A stretch of DNA of 64,000 nt from Natranaeroarchaeum sulfidigenes (GCF_017094485.1 NZ_CP064786.1:1364001-1428000); one strand, 5' to 3'. Shown: positions 17,006-26,530, counted from the stretch's first letter. The notes: generated by a model from the letters alone, not told the origin. Numbers and translations are program-made.

Positions 17006-17294
17006 CGACCGGGACGACATCCTTTTTGAACCGGCGGGCATAGTACCGAGTGCGTGCCTTTGTCCCCGCCCGAGTACGTCCACACGGACGCGATGACGCG
17101 CGGCGAACCCAGGCATGCGACACGCGGCACAAAACAGTGGCACCTGCCGCAGTGCCAGCCCGGCACGAGGGTTTCCCGGCGGAGACGGCACGCCGCCTGC
17201 GATGACGCCGGCCGTTAGTGTTCCGGGCGACATTCTTCACGTCGAGAGTAATCGATACGGAAAGCGGTTTTGCCCCTGCCTCGTAAGTCAGCGT
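17006..17294. other. Intergenic region before hisD
   Basis: About 290 bp with no convincing gene. Long frames on both strands lack haloarchaeal amino-acid composition (Arg-rich). A GGTTTTG element about 26 bp before the hisD ATG is the likely promoter. I see no tRNA or other known RNA. Confidence 0.5.
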
Positions 17295-18566
17295 ATGGAC
17301 TACAAAGCTGTCGCAGATCTCTCACCTGGTGAGCGGACGAGTCTGTTCGACCGGGATTCCGGGGTCGACGAGATTCGCTCCGACGTCGCCGAGATCGTCG
17401 GGCGCGTCGAGGAGGAGGGAGACGTCGCCGTACGGGAGTTCTGTCGGGAATTTGATGGCGTTCAGGTCGGTAGTCTTGAGATTACCGATCGGGTCGAACA
17501 GGCGTACGAGGAGATCGACGACGATCTCAGAGAGGCGATCGATACGGCCGTCGCGAACGTCAGCGAGTTTCACGAGGCACAGGTCCCAGAAGACTGGCGA
17601 GACGATTTCGATGGCCGGGAGCTGGGTCGCCGGTTCCGCCCTATCGAGAGCGTCGGCGTGTACGCCCCCGGTGGCACTGCAGCGTATCCGTCCAGTGCGA
17701 TCATGGGGGTAGTCCCCGCGAAAGTCGCAGGTGTGGAAGACGTCGCCGTCGCCACGCCACCAGCCGACGAGATCAATCCGGCGACACTCGCGGCAATCCA
17801 CGCAGCAGGCGCGGATCGGGTCTACAGCGTCGGCGGTGCACAGGCTATCGCCGCACTGGCGTACGGTACCGAGTCGATCGAGCGTGTCGGGAAGGTCGTC
17901 GGACCGGGTAATCGCTGGGTCACCGCGGCGAAAGCCGAGGTACGTGGTGACGTCGACATCGACTTCCTTGCAGGACCGAGCGAGATCCTCGTCGTCGCGG
18001 ACGAGACAGCCGATCCCGAGTTTATCGCCGCAGATCTGCTCGCGCAGGCCGAACACGACCCCAACGCGTCGGTTGTCGCAGTGACGGATGACGAGCCCCT
18101 CGCCGAAGCGATCACCGAGGCAGTCGAGGCAGGAATCGACGAGCGCACCCGATCGGACGTGATCCGCGACGCGCTGGCCGGGGACGAAAGCGCGATCCTT
18201 CACGCCCGATCGATGAGCGAGGCGATCCTCTTCGCCGAGGAGTACGCCGCCGAGCACCTCTCGATCGTCGCCGAGGACGACGAAGCGGTGCTCGATCGGA
18301 TCGACAGCGCCGGGAGCGTCTTCCTCGGTCCGTACACGCCAGTCGCTGCTGGCGATTACGCCAGCGGGACGAACCACGTTCTACCGACTGGCGGCGGCGC
18401 GAAACTGACCGGGGGGCTCTCCGTCGATACGTTCGTTCGATCGACGACCGTTCAGCGGCTCGATCGGGAAGCGTTGGCGGACCTGGGGGGGACGATCACG
18501 ACACTCGCGGATGCCGAAGGACTGGAAGCACACGCCGAGAGCGTCCGGACGCGCCTCGACGAGTAG
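17295..18566 (+). CDS. hisD: Histidinol dehydrogenase
   Basis: 423 residues. Zinc enzyme catalysing the last two oxidation steps of histidine synthesis, histidinol to histidine with NAD. Diagnostic segments: VGVYAPGGTAAYPSS near residue 122, VGGAQAIAALAYGT, VGPGNRWVTAAKAEV, DFLAGPSEILVVAD, AQAEHDPNA, and the C-terminal GPYTPVAAGDYASGTNHVLPT. The in-frame extension to 17115 is not conserved, so the ATG at 17295 is used. No other his genes adjoin, normal for haloarchaea. Confidence 0.96.
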   Translation: MDYKAVADLSPGERTSLFDRDSGVDEIRSDVAEIVGRVEEEGDVAVREFCREFDGVQVGSLEITDRVEQAYEEIDDDLREAIDTAVANVSEFHEAQVPEDWRDDFDGRELGRRFRPIESVGVYAPGGTAAYPSSAIMGVVPAKVAGVEDVAVATPPADEINPATLAAIHAAGADRVYSVGGAQAIAALAYGTESIERVGKVVGPGNRWVTAAKAEVRGDVDIDFLAGPSEILVVADETADPEFIAADLLAQAEHDPNASVVAVTDDEPLAEAITEAVEAGIDERTRSDVIRDALAGDESAILHARSMSEAILFAEEYAAEHLSIVAEDDEAVLDRIDSAGSVFLGPYTPVAAGDYASGTNHVLPTGGGAKLTGGLSVDTFVRSTTVQRLDREALADLGGTITTLADAEGLEAHAESVRTRLDE

Positions 18567-18572
18567 GAGCAG

Positions 18573-18920
18573 TCAATTCAGAAGCCGTCTGACTCGCTGT
18601 AGTTCGATCGCACCGGTGGTAATGGTAAGGACCGTCCAGACGCTGACTCCAAACAGCACTACCGCAACCAGTGACTCGAGAGTTGAGGCGTATGGCAACA
18701 GGCCGATCACGACCAGAGCCATACACGCTGTGATCCCCGTTGCCGACCCCGCAGACCGTGCAAGTCGGCCATACGCCAGAGGCAGTTCCTGGTTGACAAC
18801 GTACAGATTCGCCAGTACGTACGCCGTAAACGTCACTGCTGTCGCGGCCGCAGCACCGACAGCGCCGTACACAGGGATCAAAAGCAGGTTCAGCCCGAAG
18901 TTTGCGGTGGCTGTAATTCC
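18573..18920 (-). pseudogene. Flippase (Wzx/MATE-like) C-terminal fragment
   Basis: About 115 codons of a polysaccharide flippase tail: GITATANFGLNLLLIPVYGAVGAAAATAVTF and two further membrane helices, ending RVRRLLN. The frame is blocked upstream by an in-frame TAG (18921-18923) exactly at the junction with the preceding deacetylase-like gene, so the N-terminal three quarters of the usual ~470 residues are gone. It has no start codon of its own in good context. This is a relic of a surface-glycan locus. Confidence 0.75.
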
Positions 18921-19654
18921 CTAATTCCAGCGGTGAATGGAATCCCATGTCTGTCGAATACGTCGAAAAACCAGTCTTCGTCGTCGCCTTCTGGGTTATC
19001 AATTTCGAGTACGAGATACGCAGTTTCTGGTCGTTCGACCGCACGCAGGTCATCGATATAGATGGTCTCTGGAGTATCATACAGCTGTATCTGTACCCGA
19101 TCGACAGCCGAGAGATCGGTCGTGTCGACATCGATACCCGGGAGTCCGAAGTCGATCCGTGACCAACGCTCGTCGACCGGTGACGTGGGGGAGTGTGTGT
19201 TCGTATATGAGATGGTATTTCCATGAACGTCGTCGAACCGAAGACGTAGCTGTCCACCTGGGGTTGTGTAAGACGGGATTTTGACTGCCAACGAGAAATG
19301 ATGCCCCGACAGGTCGACTGGATTCTCCGGCGACCAGGTGATCCGCCCACCGGTGTTCGTTACTTCGAGACTCCGATCTCCCAGATAGACATCATCAGTG
19401 GTGTAACCGATCGAACCGTCACCCCTGTACGACCACTCCGATTCTGACGTGAGGTACGGCTCATCAAACGTCTCGACTGGAGTACCGATCCCCGGCCCGC
19501 TATCGGTGTCGTCAGTCGAAGCTCCCGTCTGGGAACTCGCCAGCGAGGACTCAGCAGCTATACGGTCGTCGTCCCGTTGCTGATCCTGTTGTAAGCAACC
19601 GATAAGTCCGGTACAGGTTGTCGTAGCGAGCAGTGCTCTACGGGAGAGTTCCAT
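18890..19654 (-). pseudogene. Polysaccharide deacetylase-type lipoprotein, 3'-truncated
   Basis: 254 codons. Intact start with Tat/lipobox signal MELSRRALLATTTCTGLIGC, a jelly-roll carbohydrate-binding-like region (about 60-205: WSYRGDGSIGYTTDD, LSGHHFSLAVKIPSY, IYIDDLRAV) and the beginning of a NodB-like domain (AYLVLEIDNPEGDDEDWFFD, RHGIPFTAGI). It then switches to REL-QPPQTSG and stops, because the last ten codons are the flippase gene read in another frame. The catalytic domain is therefore missing. The family assignment rests on the domain order and is moderate; truncation is clear from the junction. Confidence 0.6.
18914..18928. repeat. Deletion junction with 7-bp microhomology
   Basis: TAATTCC-C-TAATTCC marks the point where the deacetylase-like frame ends and the flippase frame begins. 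Short direct repeats at a join are the usual trace of illegitimate recombination. Confidence 0.6.
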
Positions 19655-19673
19655 GGGTAGTATCCCACGGCAA

Positions 19674-19687
19674 GTAACTATAGTTAC
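19674..19687. promoter_or_regulatory. 14-bp perfect palindrome over the TATA region
   Basis: GTAACTATAGTTAC is a perfect palindrome centred about 26 bp before the ATG of the truncated lipoprotein gene, overlapping its presumed TATA box. It could be an operator or simply the TATA element. Confidence 0.45.
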
Positions 19688-19817
19688 AATCTATATACAC
19701 GATAATAACGTTCGGTAGTTGGTGTCTACGGGCTGATTCTCTCACAAAAAAGTCCTGACCGGAACGAGCGAAAGTACCGGCGTCAGTATTATCTGCGTAC
19801 CCATCATATGGTCTGCT

Positions 19818-20186
19818 ATGAGTACCGAGACCGCACAGGGCAACGACGAATCGGGGACCGTCGAGGTAACGGAAGCGGCTGCAGATGAGGCACTGTCGCT
19901 CCTCAAAAGCGAGGGCCTCGACGAGGGGGTCGCCGGACTGCGACTGTTCGTCCAGCAGGGCGGCTGTGCAGGACTCTCGTACGGAATGCGCTTCGACGAC
20001 GCCCCAGAAGAGGATGATACGATAACCGAACACAACGGGCTACGGGTGTTCGTCGATCCGGCAAGTCAAAACTATATTGAAGGCAGCGTCGTCGACTACG
20101 AAAGCGGATTGCAGGCGGAAGGGTTCCACGTCGAGAACCCCAACGTCGTCAGCGAGTGTGGCTGTGGCGAGTCGTTCCGTACCTGA
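19818..20186 (+). CDS. IscA/HesB/ErpA-type iron-sulphur carrier
   Basis: 122 residues. A-type Fe-S carrier passing [Fe-S] clusters to apoproteins. Three conserved Cys are visible: QQGGCAGLSYGM near residue 54 and the C-terminal SECGCGESF pair. The N-terminus starts VEVTEAAADEALSLL after an acidic extension. A GTATTATC box lies about 27 bp before the ATG. Its stop is immediately followed by the convergent dodecin gene, with no spacer. Confidence 0.93.
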   Translation: MSTETAQGNDESGTVEVTEAAADEALSLLKSEGLDEGVAGLRLFVQQGGCAGLSYGMRFDDAPEEDDTITEHNGLRVFVDPASQNYIEGSVVDYESGLQAEGFHVENPNVVSECGCGESFRT

Positions 20187-20387
20187 TCAGTCCTCGAGTT
20201 CGAACGCGATCTCGACTTCGGCCTGGTACTCACGACCGTCTGCGGACGCTACTTCGACGCCGAGGTTCTCGACTTCCGCCCAGTGGATGTTCTCCAGGGT
20301 CGCCTCCGCCCTGCTGAGAGCGTCGTCGGTTGCATCCTCGAAACTGTCCGGACTGGTGCCAATCATCGTGATCTTTTTGAATACCAT
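20187..20387 (-). CDS. Dodecin (flavin-binding)
   Basis: 66 residues: VFKKITMIGTSPDSFEDATDDALSRAEATLENIHWAEVENLGVEV ..., which contains the FKK-x-x-x-x-GTS start, the flavin-stacking Trp in NIHWAEV and the terminal EYQAEVEIAFELED strand. Dodecins form dodecamers that store riboflavin or lumichrome; the halobacterial protein is the best known. The N-terminal region is unusually short and canonical, so the start is secure. A flavin link exists with arfC elsewhere in the window, but they are not neighbours. Confidence 0.95.
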   Translation of the reverse strand: MVFKKITMIGTSPDSFEDATDDALSRAEATLENIHWAEVENLGVEVASADGREYQAEVEIAFELED

Positions 20388-20488
20388 CGTATCAAACCCC
20401 GTCGTTTGCTTTCACGCGACGTTACTTAAAGTTCGCCTGCAATCGACAGTCAGGTAGCTGTTTGTGACACTGCTCGATAGCGAGTGTT

Positions 20489-22246
20489 TCAGTCCTGAAC
20501 GATCAAGTTGCCGTCCTCGTCGAACCGGAATCCGGCGTCTCTGAATGTTTCCCGGGCATCCTCCGGATCCACGGCTCCGTCTTCACCCGGAAACCGTCCG
20601 AGACGACTCTGTCCGTTCCACGAGAACTCGTCTGTGACGAACTCCGTACGCTTCAGTGGGGTGTCCGACGGCTGTGCATAGCCATCGAGAACAGTTTCGG
20701 CAATATAGTTCCGGTCGACAAGGCGGGCAACCGTTCGTCGAAACTGGTGGTTCCCCATGGGATGACGTCGGGTGTTGAAGCCGAGAACAAAGAACTCCTG
20801 TCCCTCGCCAATCAGCACTTCCGTATTATCATAGTTGTTCTGGACGTTCTCTACCTCGCCCGAGGGGATCGATGTCGCGGTGATATCCCGGTCACCACTG
20901 TCGATATCGCCGAGTACAACACCGACGTTCACCCCTACCTCGAATTCTATCTCGTCGAACGTGGTGTCGCCACGTAGCGATTCAAGTCGTTCGTGTGGAT
21001 CCTCAAGATCCAGTAGAAAGTGTTCCTCATTACGCGAGAGGATAAGCTCCTGATCCTCTGTCGAGTCCTCGTAGACGAACGGGCCACTACCGATCGGCTC
21101 TTCGTTGGACGTCTCGATCGCAGTCGAAAGGTGGTCTGCCGACCGCTCCGTCCGGTCTTCCCACTCGTGTTGTGGAAGTATCGGAACGGTAAGTGCCCGA
21201 CGGGCGGTTTCGACACTCGTATCGGGAAATTCCAGGGTAATCTCGCTGTTCGAGAGTGGCTCGACGCTATCGACCAGCGAACTACGTCCACGGAACTGCG
21301 GGGCAGGGATCGGATTATCGGAGTCTCCCATCGTAGTATCCCGTAGCATGTCGTAGGTGAACCCGATATCAGCAGTGGTCAACGCAGTTTCGTCGTGCCA
21401 TTCAAGCGCAGGCCGTAGTCGAACGGTCGCCCTGACAGTGTTTCCGTTCTCACTCCACGAGACATCCTCGGCTAGCCACGGTACCAGCTCGTCATCGACC
21501 CACTCGAACAGCGGATCGTAAATACAATCCAGAATTGCTTTGTCGGGTCCGGTCTCAGGAACGAGAGGATTCAGGTTTTCCGTTACAGTCGGACGAAAGA
21601 GGCTCACCAATAGACGATCGCGTTCAGGATTCGCAGCCTCGAGTCGTAGATAGTCGTTCCGCGTAGTGAGTCCTCCCGGGAGAGTATCAGTGGTCAGGTC
21701 TGTACGGGCAGCTGTTAATTTGGAGGGGTACGCAATTACCGAGAATGGCTGGGTGTCGAGTAACTCATTCTGGATCTCTGTCACTGTCTGTATGCGCTGT
21801 TCGCCGGACTCGCGCCGTTGATTATCCAGTAGGTCATCAAGTGACGGAATCGTCACTCCGTAGGGGTTTTGCCAGCCATCCTCCTCGCTATATCGTGTAT
21901 GGAGGAGTGTCCGGAGCTCGTCGGGATCGGTGATTGCGGGGTGACGGCCGACGAAAATATCGTAGTCGTGATCCAGAAGTAATGCTCGAAGGGCTTGCTC
22001 GTCTTCGCGCGGATCAATCGTCGCATTAACACCGGACTCGGAGAGGTTATCGACGAGTTGACGCGCAATGCGTGAACTCGACGTATCATCGTCAGCTGGC
22101 AGCGTCGTCACATTGACTGAGAGCTGGGCAGGACCTGTGCTTCCCATCTCACGGAAAAAGTCGAGACACCCTGCACTCGCTCCCAGTGCTGTCGCTCCCA
22201 GGCTAGCCAGTACGGTACGACGGGAGCTGACAGATCCGGAGACCAT
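20489..22246 (-). CDS. Family 5 (oligopeptide-type) solute-binding Tat lipoprotein
   Basis: 585 residues. SSRRTVLASLGATALGASAGC is a Tat signal with lipobox. The body is an SBP_bac_5 domain: FRPTVTENLNPLVPETG, DPLFEWVDDELVPWLAEDVSW, VRLRPALEWHDETALTTADIGFTYDML, and FFVLGFNTRRHPMGNHQFRRTVARLVDR. These proteins capture peptides or other oligomers for ABC importers. No permease or ATPase gene is present here, so it is an orphan or serves a system encoded elsewhere. An unusual ~200-residue N-terminal part with a second SBP-like character precedes the main domain. Confidence 0.88.
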   Translation of the reverse strand: MVSGSVSSRRTVLASLGATALGASAGCLDFFREMGSTGPAQLSVNVTTLPADDDTSSSRIARQLVDNLSESGVNATIDPREDEQALRALLLDHDYDIFVGRHPAITDPDELRTLLHTRYSEEDGWQNPYGVTIPSLDDLLDNQRRESGEQRIQTVTEIQNELLDTQPFSVIAYPSKLTAARTDLTTDTLPGGLTTRNDYLRLEAANPERDRLLVSLFRPTVTENLNPLVPETGPDKAILDCIYDPLFEWVDDELVPWLAEDVSWSENGNTVRATVRLRPALEWHDETALTTADIGFTYDMLRDTTMGDSDNPIPAPQFRGRSSLVDSVEPLSNSEITLEFPDTSVETARRALTVPILPQHEWEDRTERSADHLSTAIETSNEEPIGSGPFVYEDSTEDQELILSRNEEHFLLDLEDPHERLESLRGDTTFDEIEFEVGVNVGVVLGDIDSGDRDITATSIPSGEVENVQNNYDNTEVLIGEGQEFFVLGFNTRRHPMGNHQFRRTVARLVDRNYIAETVLDGYAQPSDTPLKRTEFVTDEFSWNGQSRLGRFPGEDGAVDPEDARETFRDAGFRFDEDGNLIVQD

Positions 22247-22337
22247 TAGTAACGGGTAGAACAGTCAACGACTTACCGTTTTCTCATTGGAACGATGTAT
22301 TCGCCGCTTTCGAGATTCGGTCAGCAAAACAATGGAT

Positions 22338-22652
22338 TCAGGCCGCTTCAGCGCACGGCGGCGCCCGTACGACCTCGTAGTCGTCGTCTTCGACTGTAAT
22401 GATCGCCCAGTCGTACTCGGGATTTGCCTGTCGGATTCGCTGACGGAGGTCGCGGGCGCTGTGTTGATACGTGACGAAGCATCGAAGTGAGCCCGACGCC
22501 GGAGGTGATTTCGGTTCGGGCATGGGTGTAACCTCAACGACTTTCCAGCCTCGCTCAGCCGTCAATTCGTCGCCGTGGTCAGAGATCGTGTACCCGAGTT
22601 CTGCGAAGATCGACCTCGCCTCTTTGGCAAGTGGATTGGTAACAGTCCCCAT
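22338..22652 (-). CDS. Conserved haloarchaeal hypothetical protein
   Basis: 104 residues beginning MGTVTNPLAKEARSIFAELG. A compact alpha/beta protein with predicted strands ISDHGDELTAERGWKVVEVTP and DWAIITVEDDDYEVVRAPP. It looks like an uncharacterised haloarchaeal family I recall as a DUF71xx type; I do not know its function. A TTTATG box lies about 30 bp upstream, so it is leaderless. Neighbours give no hint. Confidence 0.7.
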   Translation of the reverse strand: MGTVTNPLAKEARSIFAELGYTISDHGDELTAERGWKVVEVTPMPEPKSPPASGSLRCFVTYQHSARDLRQRIRQANPEYDWAIITVEDDDYEVVRAPPCAEAA

Positions 22653-22730
22653 TCGAGTTCGGCTACCACACCTACCATCATAAAGCTACTGGCGACACCA
22701 CGGAACTGAGAACGAGCGGTACGAGGGATG

Positions 22731-22970
22731 TTACTCGTGAGCGGCGTCCCACTCGGTCGGTTTCCGAAAGTTTCCACAGCGATTGCACTGGATGCGACCC
22801 ATCGCGTCCATGGCGTTGTCGACGGATTCACAGTTACTACAGAACCAGCCGTATTTTTCTTCGCGGGCGGCTGTTCCGTACGCGACGAAGAACGGTCCGC
22901 TAGATCCCCGGTCACCCTCGTCCTCGGCAATGAAGACTGTCTTACCCTCTTCCGTCGTATGCGTTCTCAT
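22731..22970 (-). CDS. Small zinc-ribbon protein (DUF5816-like)
   Basis: 79 residues, MRTHTTEEGKTVFIAED..., with a four-Cys zinc ribbon: WFCSNCES (about 46) and IQCNRCGN (about 65). The family DUF5816 is haloarchaeal and uncharacterised. The very long in-frame upstream extension runs antisense to the nucleotidase gene and is spurious; the ATG at 22970 gives the conserved N-terminus and has a TATA-like element 28 bp upstream. Divergent from the nucleotidase. Confidence 0.8.
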   Translation of the reverse strand: MRTHTTEEGKTVFIAEDEGDRGSSGPFFVAYGTAAREEKYGWFCSNCESVDNAMDAMGRIQCNRCGNFRKPTEWDAAHE

Positions 22971-23069
22971 ACGTACTCTCTCGGTGGAGGGCCTGAAATG
23001 TGATTCGACACGAGTTCTGACCGAGGCCGTCCGCGGGGTATATACGCACTCGGGGACTGGGCTACCGAT

Positions 23070-24476
23070 ATGTCCGTGCGGCTGCTTCATTACTCTGATC
23101 TCGAAAACGCGTACGACGATCCTGACCGGATCGGTCGGCTTGCAGGACTGATAGACTCGCTTCGTGACGACACGACGATCGTCGCCGGAACTGGCGACAA
23201 CACCGGTCCTGGCGTTCTGGCGCTGACCGAGGACGGGGAGCAATCGCTCGATTTCTTCGAGGAAGTCGAACCGGCCGTAGACACGCCCGGAAATCACGAC
23301 TTCGATCACGGATACGACGCGCTCAGAGGGCTTGTAGAATCCTCGCCACAGATCTGGCTGGGTGCAAACATCGAACTCGATGGCGAACCGTTCGGCTCCG
23401 AGATCGGGATGCGTCCCTGGACCATCGTCGAACGGGCTGGATATCGTATCGGTATAGTCGGAGTAACGACGCCAACCACACCTGCCATTACGCCACCTGC
23501 CGGGGATCTCACAGTTACCGATCCGGTCTCTGCGGTGGCGAACGCGACCGAGACGCTTCGTGAGCGCGGCGTCGACGTGATCGTCGTGCTCGCACATCTG
23601 GCAGACGACGACCAGATCGCACTCCAGTGTGACGTTGACGTCATCCTCGGCGGGCACGTCCACGCGGATCGAGTCCGGCGGCTCGACGACACCCTCCTGA
23701 CGCGCCCCAGAGCGGGCGGGAACACGCTGTACGAAATCATCCTCGAAGACGACGGTACAGCATCGGTAAACCGACACACAGTCGACGACGCACCCGTGTC
23801 AGAAGCTGTGGTACACGCGTTACAGGTGCGAAAGCGCCGTGCTGGACTCCAGACGGTTGTCGCCACGGTCGACCGTCCGATCGAGCGAACGGACGCAACG
23901 ACCCACCGTGGTGAGAGTCGAATCGGGAACTTCGTCGCCGATGCGTATCGCTGGTACACTGGTGCGGATGTCGGCCTCCAGAACGCTGGAGGAATCCGCG
24001 GGGGAAAGCCTCTGGCTGGAGACATCACCGTTGCAGATCTGATCGGTATCGTTCCGTTCGAGGAACCGGTCGTGACGGCACGGTTGACGGGTGCGGAAAT
24101 GGTCGAACTACTGCGGGAAGCCAGTGGACAGGTGATCGACATCGGCGAACCGGACTGGTGGCACGCACATCTTTCGGGAGCTGAAGTGGTCTGGGACCGC
24201 ACGGAAGACTCGCTCGTGAACGTACGTATCGGAGGGGAACCTGTAGATCCTACTGTGGAGTACACGCTTGCTACCTCCGCGTACCTTCCGGTGACCGAGT
24301 ATGAGTTTCCGACGCTTTCGGAGACCCACGTCGTGAGCGAGGGACCGGTCCAGTACGACGTGCTCGTCGAGTATGCCCGGAATATGGGGATCGATCCGTC
24401 GATCGACGGGCGGATACGCTGGTCCGACGACCGTAGCAGGCCGTTGGATGCATCCATCCCTGCAGCGGACAAGTGA
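23070..24476 (+). CDS. Cytoplasmic 5'-nucleotidase/UshA-family metallophosphoesterase
   Basis: 468 residues. N-terminal calcineurin-like domain with LLHYSDLENAYDD (a variant of HFND-x-H, with Ser-Asp-Leu), GTGDNTGPG, GNHDFDHGYDALRG, VLAHL and GGHVHADR. The C-terminal 5'-nucleotidase domain (from about residue 265) has GESRIGNFVADAYRWY, LQNAGGIR and GIVPFEEPV. Unlike secreted UshA it has no signal peptide, so it would act on nucleotides or cyclic nucleotides in the cytoplasm. The first metal motif reads HYSDLENAYD, lacking the second His of DxH; activity may differ. GGTATATACG lies 28 bp upstream. Confidence 0.88.
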   Translation: MSVRLLHYSDLENAYDDPDRIGRLAGLIDSLRDDTTIVAGTGDNTGPGVLALTEDGEQSLDFFEEVEPAVDTPGNHDFDHGYDALRGLVESSPQIWLGANIELDGEPFGSEIGMRPWTIVERAGYRIGIVGVTTPTTPAITPPAGDLTVTDPVSAVANATETLRERGVDVIVVLAHLADDDQIALQCDVDVILGGHVHADRVRRLDDTLLTRPRAGGNTLYEIILEDDGTASVNRHTVDDAPVSEAVVHALQVRKRRAGLQTVVATVDRPIERTDATTHRGESRIGNFVADAYRWYTGADVGLQNAGGIRGGKPLAGDITVADLIGIVPFEEPVVTARLTGAEMVELLREASGQVIDIGEPDWWHAHLSGAEVVWDRTEDSLVNVRIGGEPVDPTVEYTLATSAYLPVTEYEFPTLSETHVVSEGPVQYDVLVEYARNMGIDPSIDGRIRWSDDRSRPLDASIPAADK

Positions 24477-24509
24477 GAACGTTTACCGTTGTCGCCCCAA
24501 TCAGTACAG

Positions 24510-24923
24510 ATGATGAGTCACGTGGTCGTTCCGGTCCGGTACCCGCTCAGCAGCCACTCCAAGAAGACGCTAGCACAGGCCATAGAGCTCGCTGAGGACC
24601 GTGACGGTGATCTGTCGGTCCTCCACGTGGACCTCTATCAGGACAGCCGGGATATCTCTCGGGCAGAACTCAAGCGATCGGTCGAATCGGAGTTTGGAAG
24701 GTTACAGAACGCTCGATATATCGTTCGCAAGGGCTTTCTCGTTGAAGAGACCATCCTGGAGGAGATTGCGAACGAGGACGCCGATGTCGTGGTCATCGGC
24801 CACAAACAGGAAGGTCGGTGGCGTCGCATGATCCGAAAGCTCGTTTCCGATCCTGATATCGAGAGCTATCTCCGCCAGCGACTGGAATGTGAACTCGTCG
24901 TCGTCCACGCGACGGACGAGTAG
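24510..24923 (+). CDS. Universal stress protein (UspA family)
   Basis: 137 residues from the ATG at 24510. Single USP domain: HVVVPVRYPLSSHSKKTLAQAIELA at the N-terminus, VLHVDLY, then VIGHKQEGRWRRMIRKL, where ATP-binding members have GxxGxx(9)G(S/T). The glycine-rich loop is replaced by basic residues, so ATP binding is doubtful. It is only 33 nt after the nucleotidase and probably shares its transcript. Confidence 0.85.
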   Translation: MMSHVVVPVRYPLSSHSKKTLAQAIELAEDRDGDLSVLHVDLYQDSRDISRAELKRSVESEFGRLQNARYIVRKGFLVEETILEEIANEDADVVVIGHKQEGRWRRMIRKLVSDPDIESYLRQRLECELVVVHATDE

Positions 24924-24940
24924 CAGACCGGTCCTGCTCA

Positions 24941-25960
24941 CTACTGAGCGCCATCGCTTTCAACCGAAGGGTCGCCAGGGACGGCCTCACTGTCCGCTGT
25001 CACTGCTGGCGAGTGATCCCCCTGTGAGACAGCGACCTGTGCCTGCCCACTCGTCTCGTCGAAGACGAGATGTGTATGCGGGTATGCGATCTCGACGTCG
25101 GCGTCGTCGAGGTCGTTCCAGATATTCGTTTTCACCTCGGACTCGATCGCCTGGAGCTTGTACGGTTCTTCGACCCAGTATCTGAGCAACAACAGGACAC
25201 CGTTGTCCGCGTATTCCTCGATGAAACACGTCGGGGCTGCCGGGAACCGGGTCTTGCCGATCCGGATGTCCGGACCGCCGCTGATGACATCGTCGACACG
25301 TCGGGCGTTCCGCTCGGCCAGCGTCCGTGCGGCTTCGATATCGCTTTCGTACGTGACCAGCAGTTCCAGGGTTCGTCTGGTTCGCTCGTCCTCCGCGGAG
25401 TAGTTAATCACGTCCCGGTCCCGGATCGTCGAGTTCGGGATTACGATAAAGGTGTTGTCAAGCGTGAACATCTTGGTATATCGAAGTGTGATGTCGTCGA
25501 CAAATCCTTTCTGCCCCTCGTCGACGAGCTCGATCATGTCGCCGATCTCGAAGGGCTGGTCCGCGAGCACGAACAGCCCGCTGATAACCGAAGCGACGAT
25601 CGGTGCGAGGATCACACCGAGCACCGCACCGAACACCGCCCCGGAAAGCAGGACATCCCCAGTATCAAGCTGCAGAATCCGTGCCGCAATAAAGACGAAG
25701 ACGACGATAACGCCAGCACGGATACCGCCCAGCACAGTCTGTGTGATACTTGGCCGCTGGAACTGTCGGGCGATCGCGCGACCGACAGAGCGGACCACGA
25801 GCTTGGAGACGTACCAGCCGAAAATCAACACGAGGATCGCACCGAGCACCTCCCAGACCTGTGTTGGGACATTCTCGATCGTCAGGTCGACTGCCCGCGA
25901 TGCCGTCGAGAGTCCGGGATCGGTTCTGGCAGATCGGAGAAGAACTGCAGAGGGGAGCAT
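24941..25960 (-). CDS. MscS-type mechanosensitive channel
   Basis: 339 residues. Three membrane helices: about 30-50, 75-97, and a pore-lining third from about 100 ([26 protein letters not shown]), followed by the MscS beta domain ([41 protein letters not shown]) and the C-terminal alpha/beta domain. It would release solutes on osmotic downshock. The ATG at 25960 is preferred; the extension to 26050 is polar and overlaps the divergent gene's promoter. Converges with the USP gene, leaving 17 nt. Confidence 0.92.
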   Translation of the reverse strand: MLPSAVLLRSARTDPGLSTASRAVDLTIENVPTQVWEVLGAILVLIFGWYVSKLVVRSVGRAIARQFQRPSITQTVLGGIRAGVIVVFVFIAARILQLDTGDVLLSGAVFGAVLGVILAPIVASVISGLFVLADQPFEIGDMIELVDEGQKGFVDDITLRYTKMFTLDNTFIVIPNSTIRDRDVINYSAEDERTRRTLELLVTYESDIEAARTLAERNARRVDDVISGGPDIRIGKTRFPAAPTCFIEEYADNGVLLLLRYWVEEPYKLQAIESEVKTNIWNDLDDADVEIAYPHTHLVFDETSGQAQVAVSQGDHSPAVTADSEAVPGDPSVESDGAQ

Positions 25961-26038
25961 ACTGTAAGCATTCTGTCGGAGCCGATAAACGTTGTGTCCG
26001 GGCGACAGACGGAGGTGGCTGGCAACCGAAGTCCGGGT

Positions 26039-26530
26039 ATGGACGAGCACACGCGGGACCCCTCAGTCGCGCCACCGGATGGCGACCCGACGGGGTGGGT
26101 CGCTGAAACAGCGCACACGGGTGGACACTGGGAACACGCAACGCTCCGCCGGGCAACCGTCCACGGAGTCCGATTGTACAACAGCGGGGAGTTTCACGAA
26201 TCGCACGACTGCTTCGAGGACGAGTGGTATAATTACGGCAACGGAACCACCGAAAGCGCCTTCGCACACGGAATGGTACAGGTCGCGGCAGGAGCGTACA
26301 AGCACTTCGACTTCGAGGACGACGACGGAATGCGATCGCTGTTCGAGACGGCGTTACAGTATCTTCACGGTGTCCCGAACGACTACTACGGCGTCGACGT
26401 GCTGGATGTCAGGACGACTCTGACGAACGCACTCAATGATCCCGGGGCGCTGCACGGCTGGCGGATTCGGCTCGACGGGGAGACGCCCACGGCTCGTCAG
26501 GAGGATTGTGCGTTCGCCGCCGACCGATGA
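26039..26530 (+). CDS. DUF309 family protein
   Basis: 163 residues. DUF309 core from about 45: [25 protein letters not shown], an E-x-H-E-x-(x)-E/W helix pattern, then [15 protein letters not shown]. These small helical proteins carry a conserved His/Glu site of unknown function. The start at 26039 is chosen because the longer frame is antisense to mscS. It is divergent from mscS with 78 bp between. Confidence 0.85.
   Translation: MDEHTRDPSVAPPDGDPTGWVAETAHTGGHWEHATLRRATVHGVRLYNSGEFHESHDCFEDEWYNYGNGTTESAFAHGMVQVAAGAYKHFDFEDDDGMRSLFETALQYLHGVPNDYYGVDVLDVRTTLTNALNDPGALHGWRIRLDGETPTARQEDCAFAADR

Noticed and set aside
16121-17233. 370-codon minus-strand frame opposite the propeller gene
   Set aside because: No signal, no domain, non-halophilic composition; shadow of the lipoprotein gene.
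17006-17294. Possible stable RNA before hisD
   Set aside because: Two GCGATGACGC motifs look like weak box C sequences, but no paired box D or conserved fold could be found.
22971-23777. Upstream extension of the small zinc-ribbon gene
   Set aside because: It runs antisense to the 5'-nucleotidase; the conserved N-terminus starts at 22970.
25070-26038. Extension of the DUF309 frame across 970 bp
   Set aside because: It is antisense to mscS, with no conserved protein features; the DUF309 start is at 26039.
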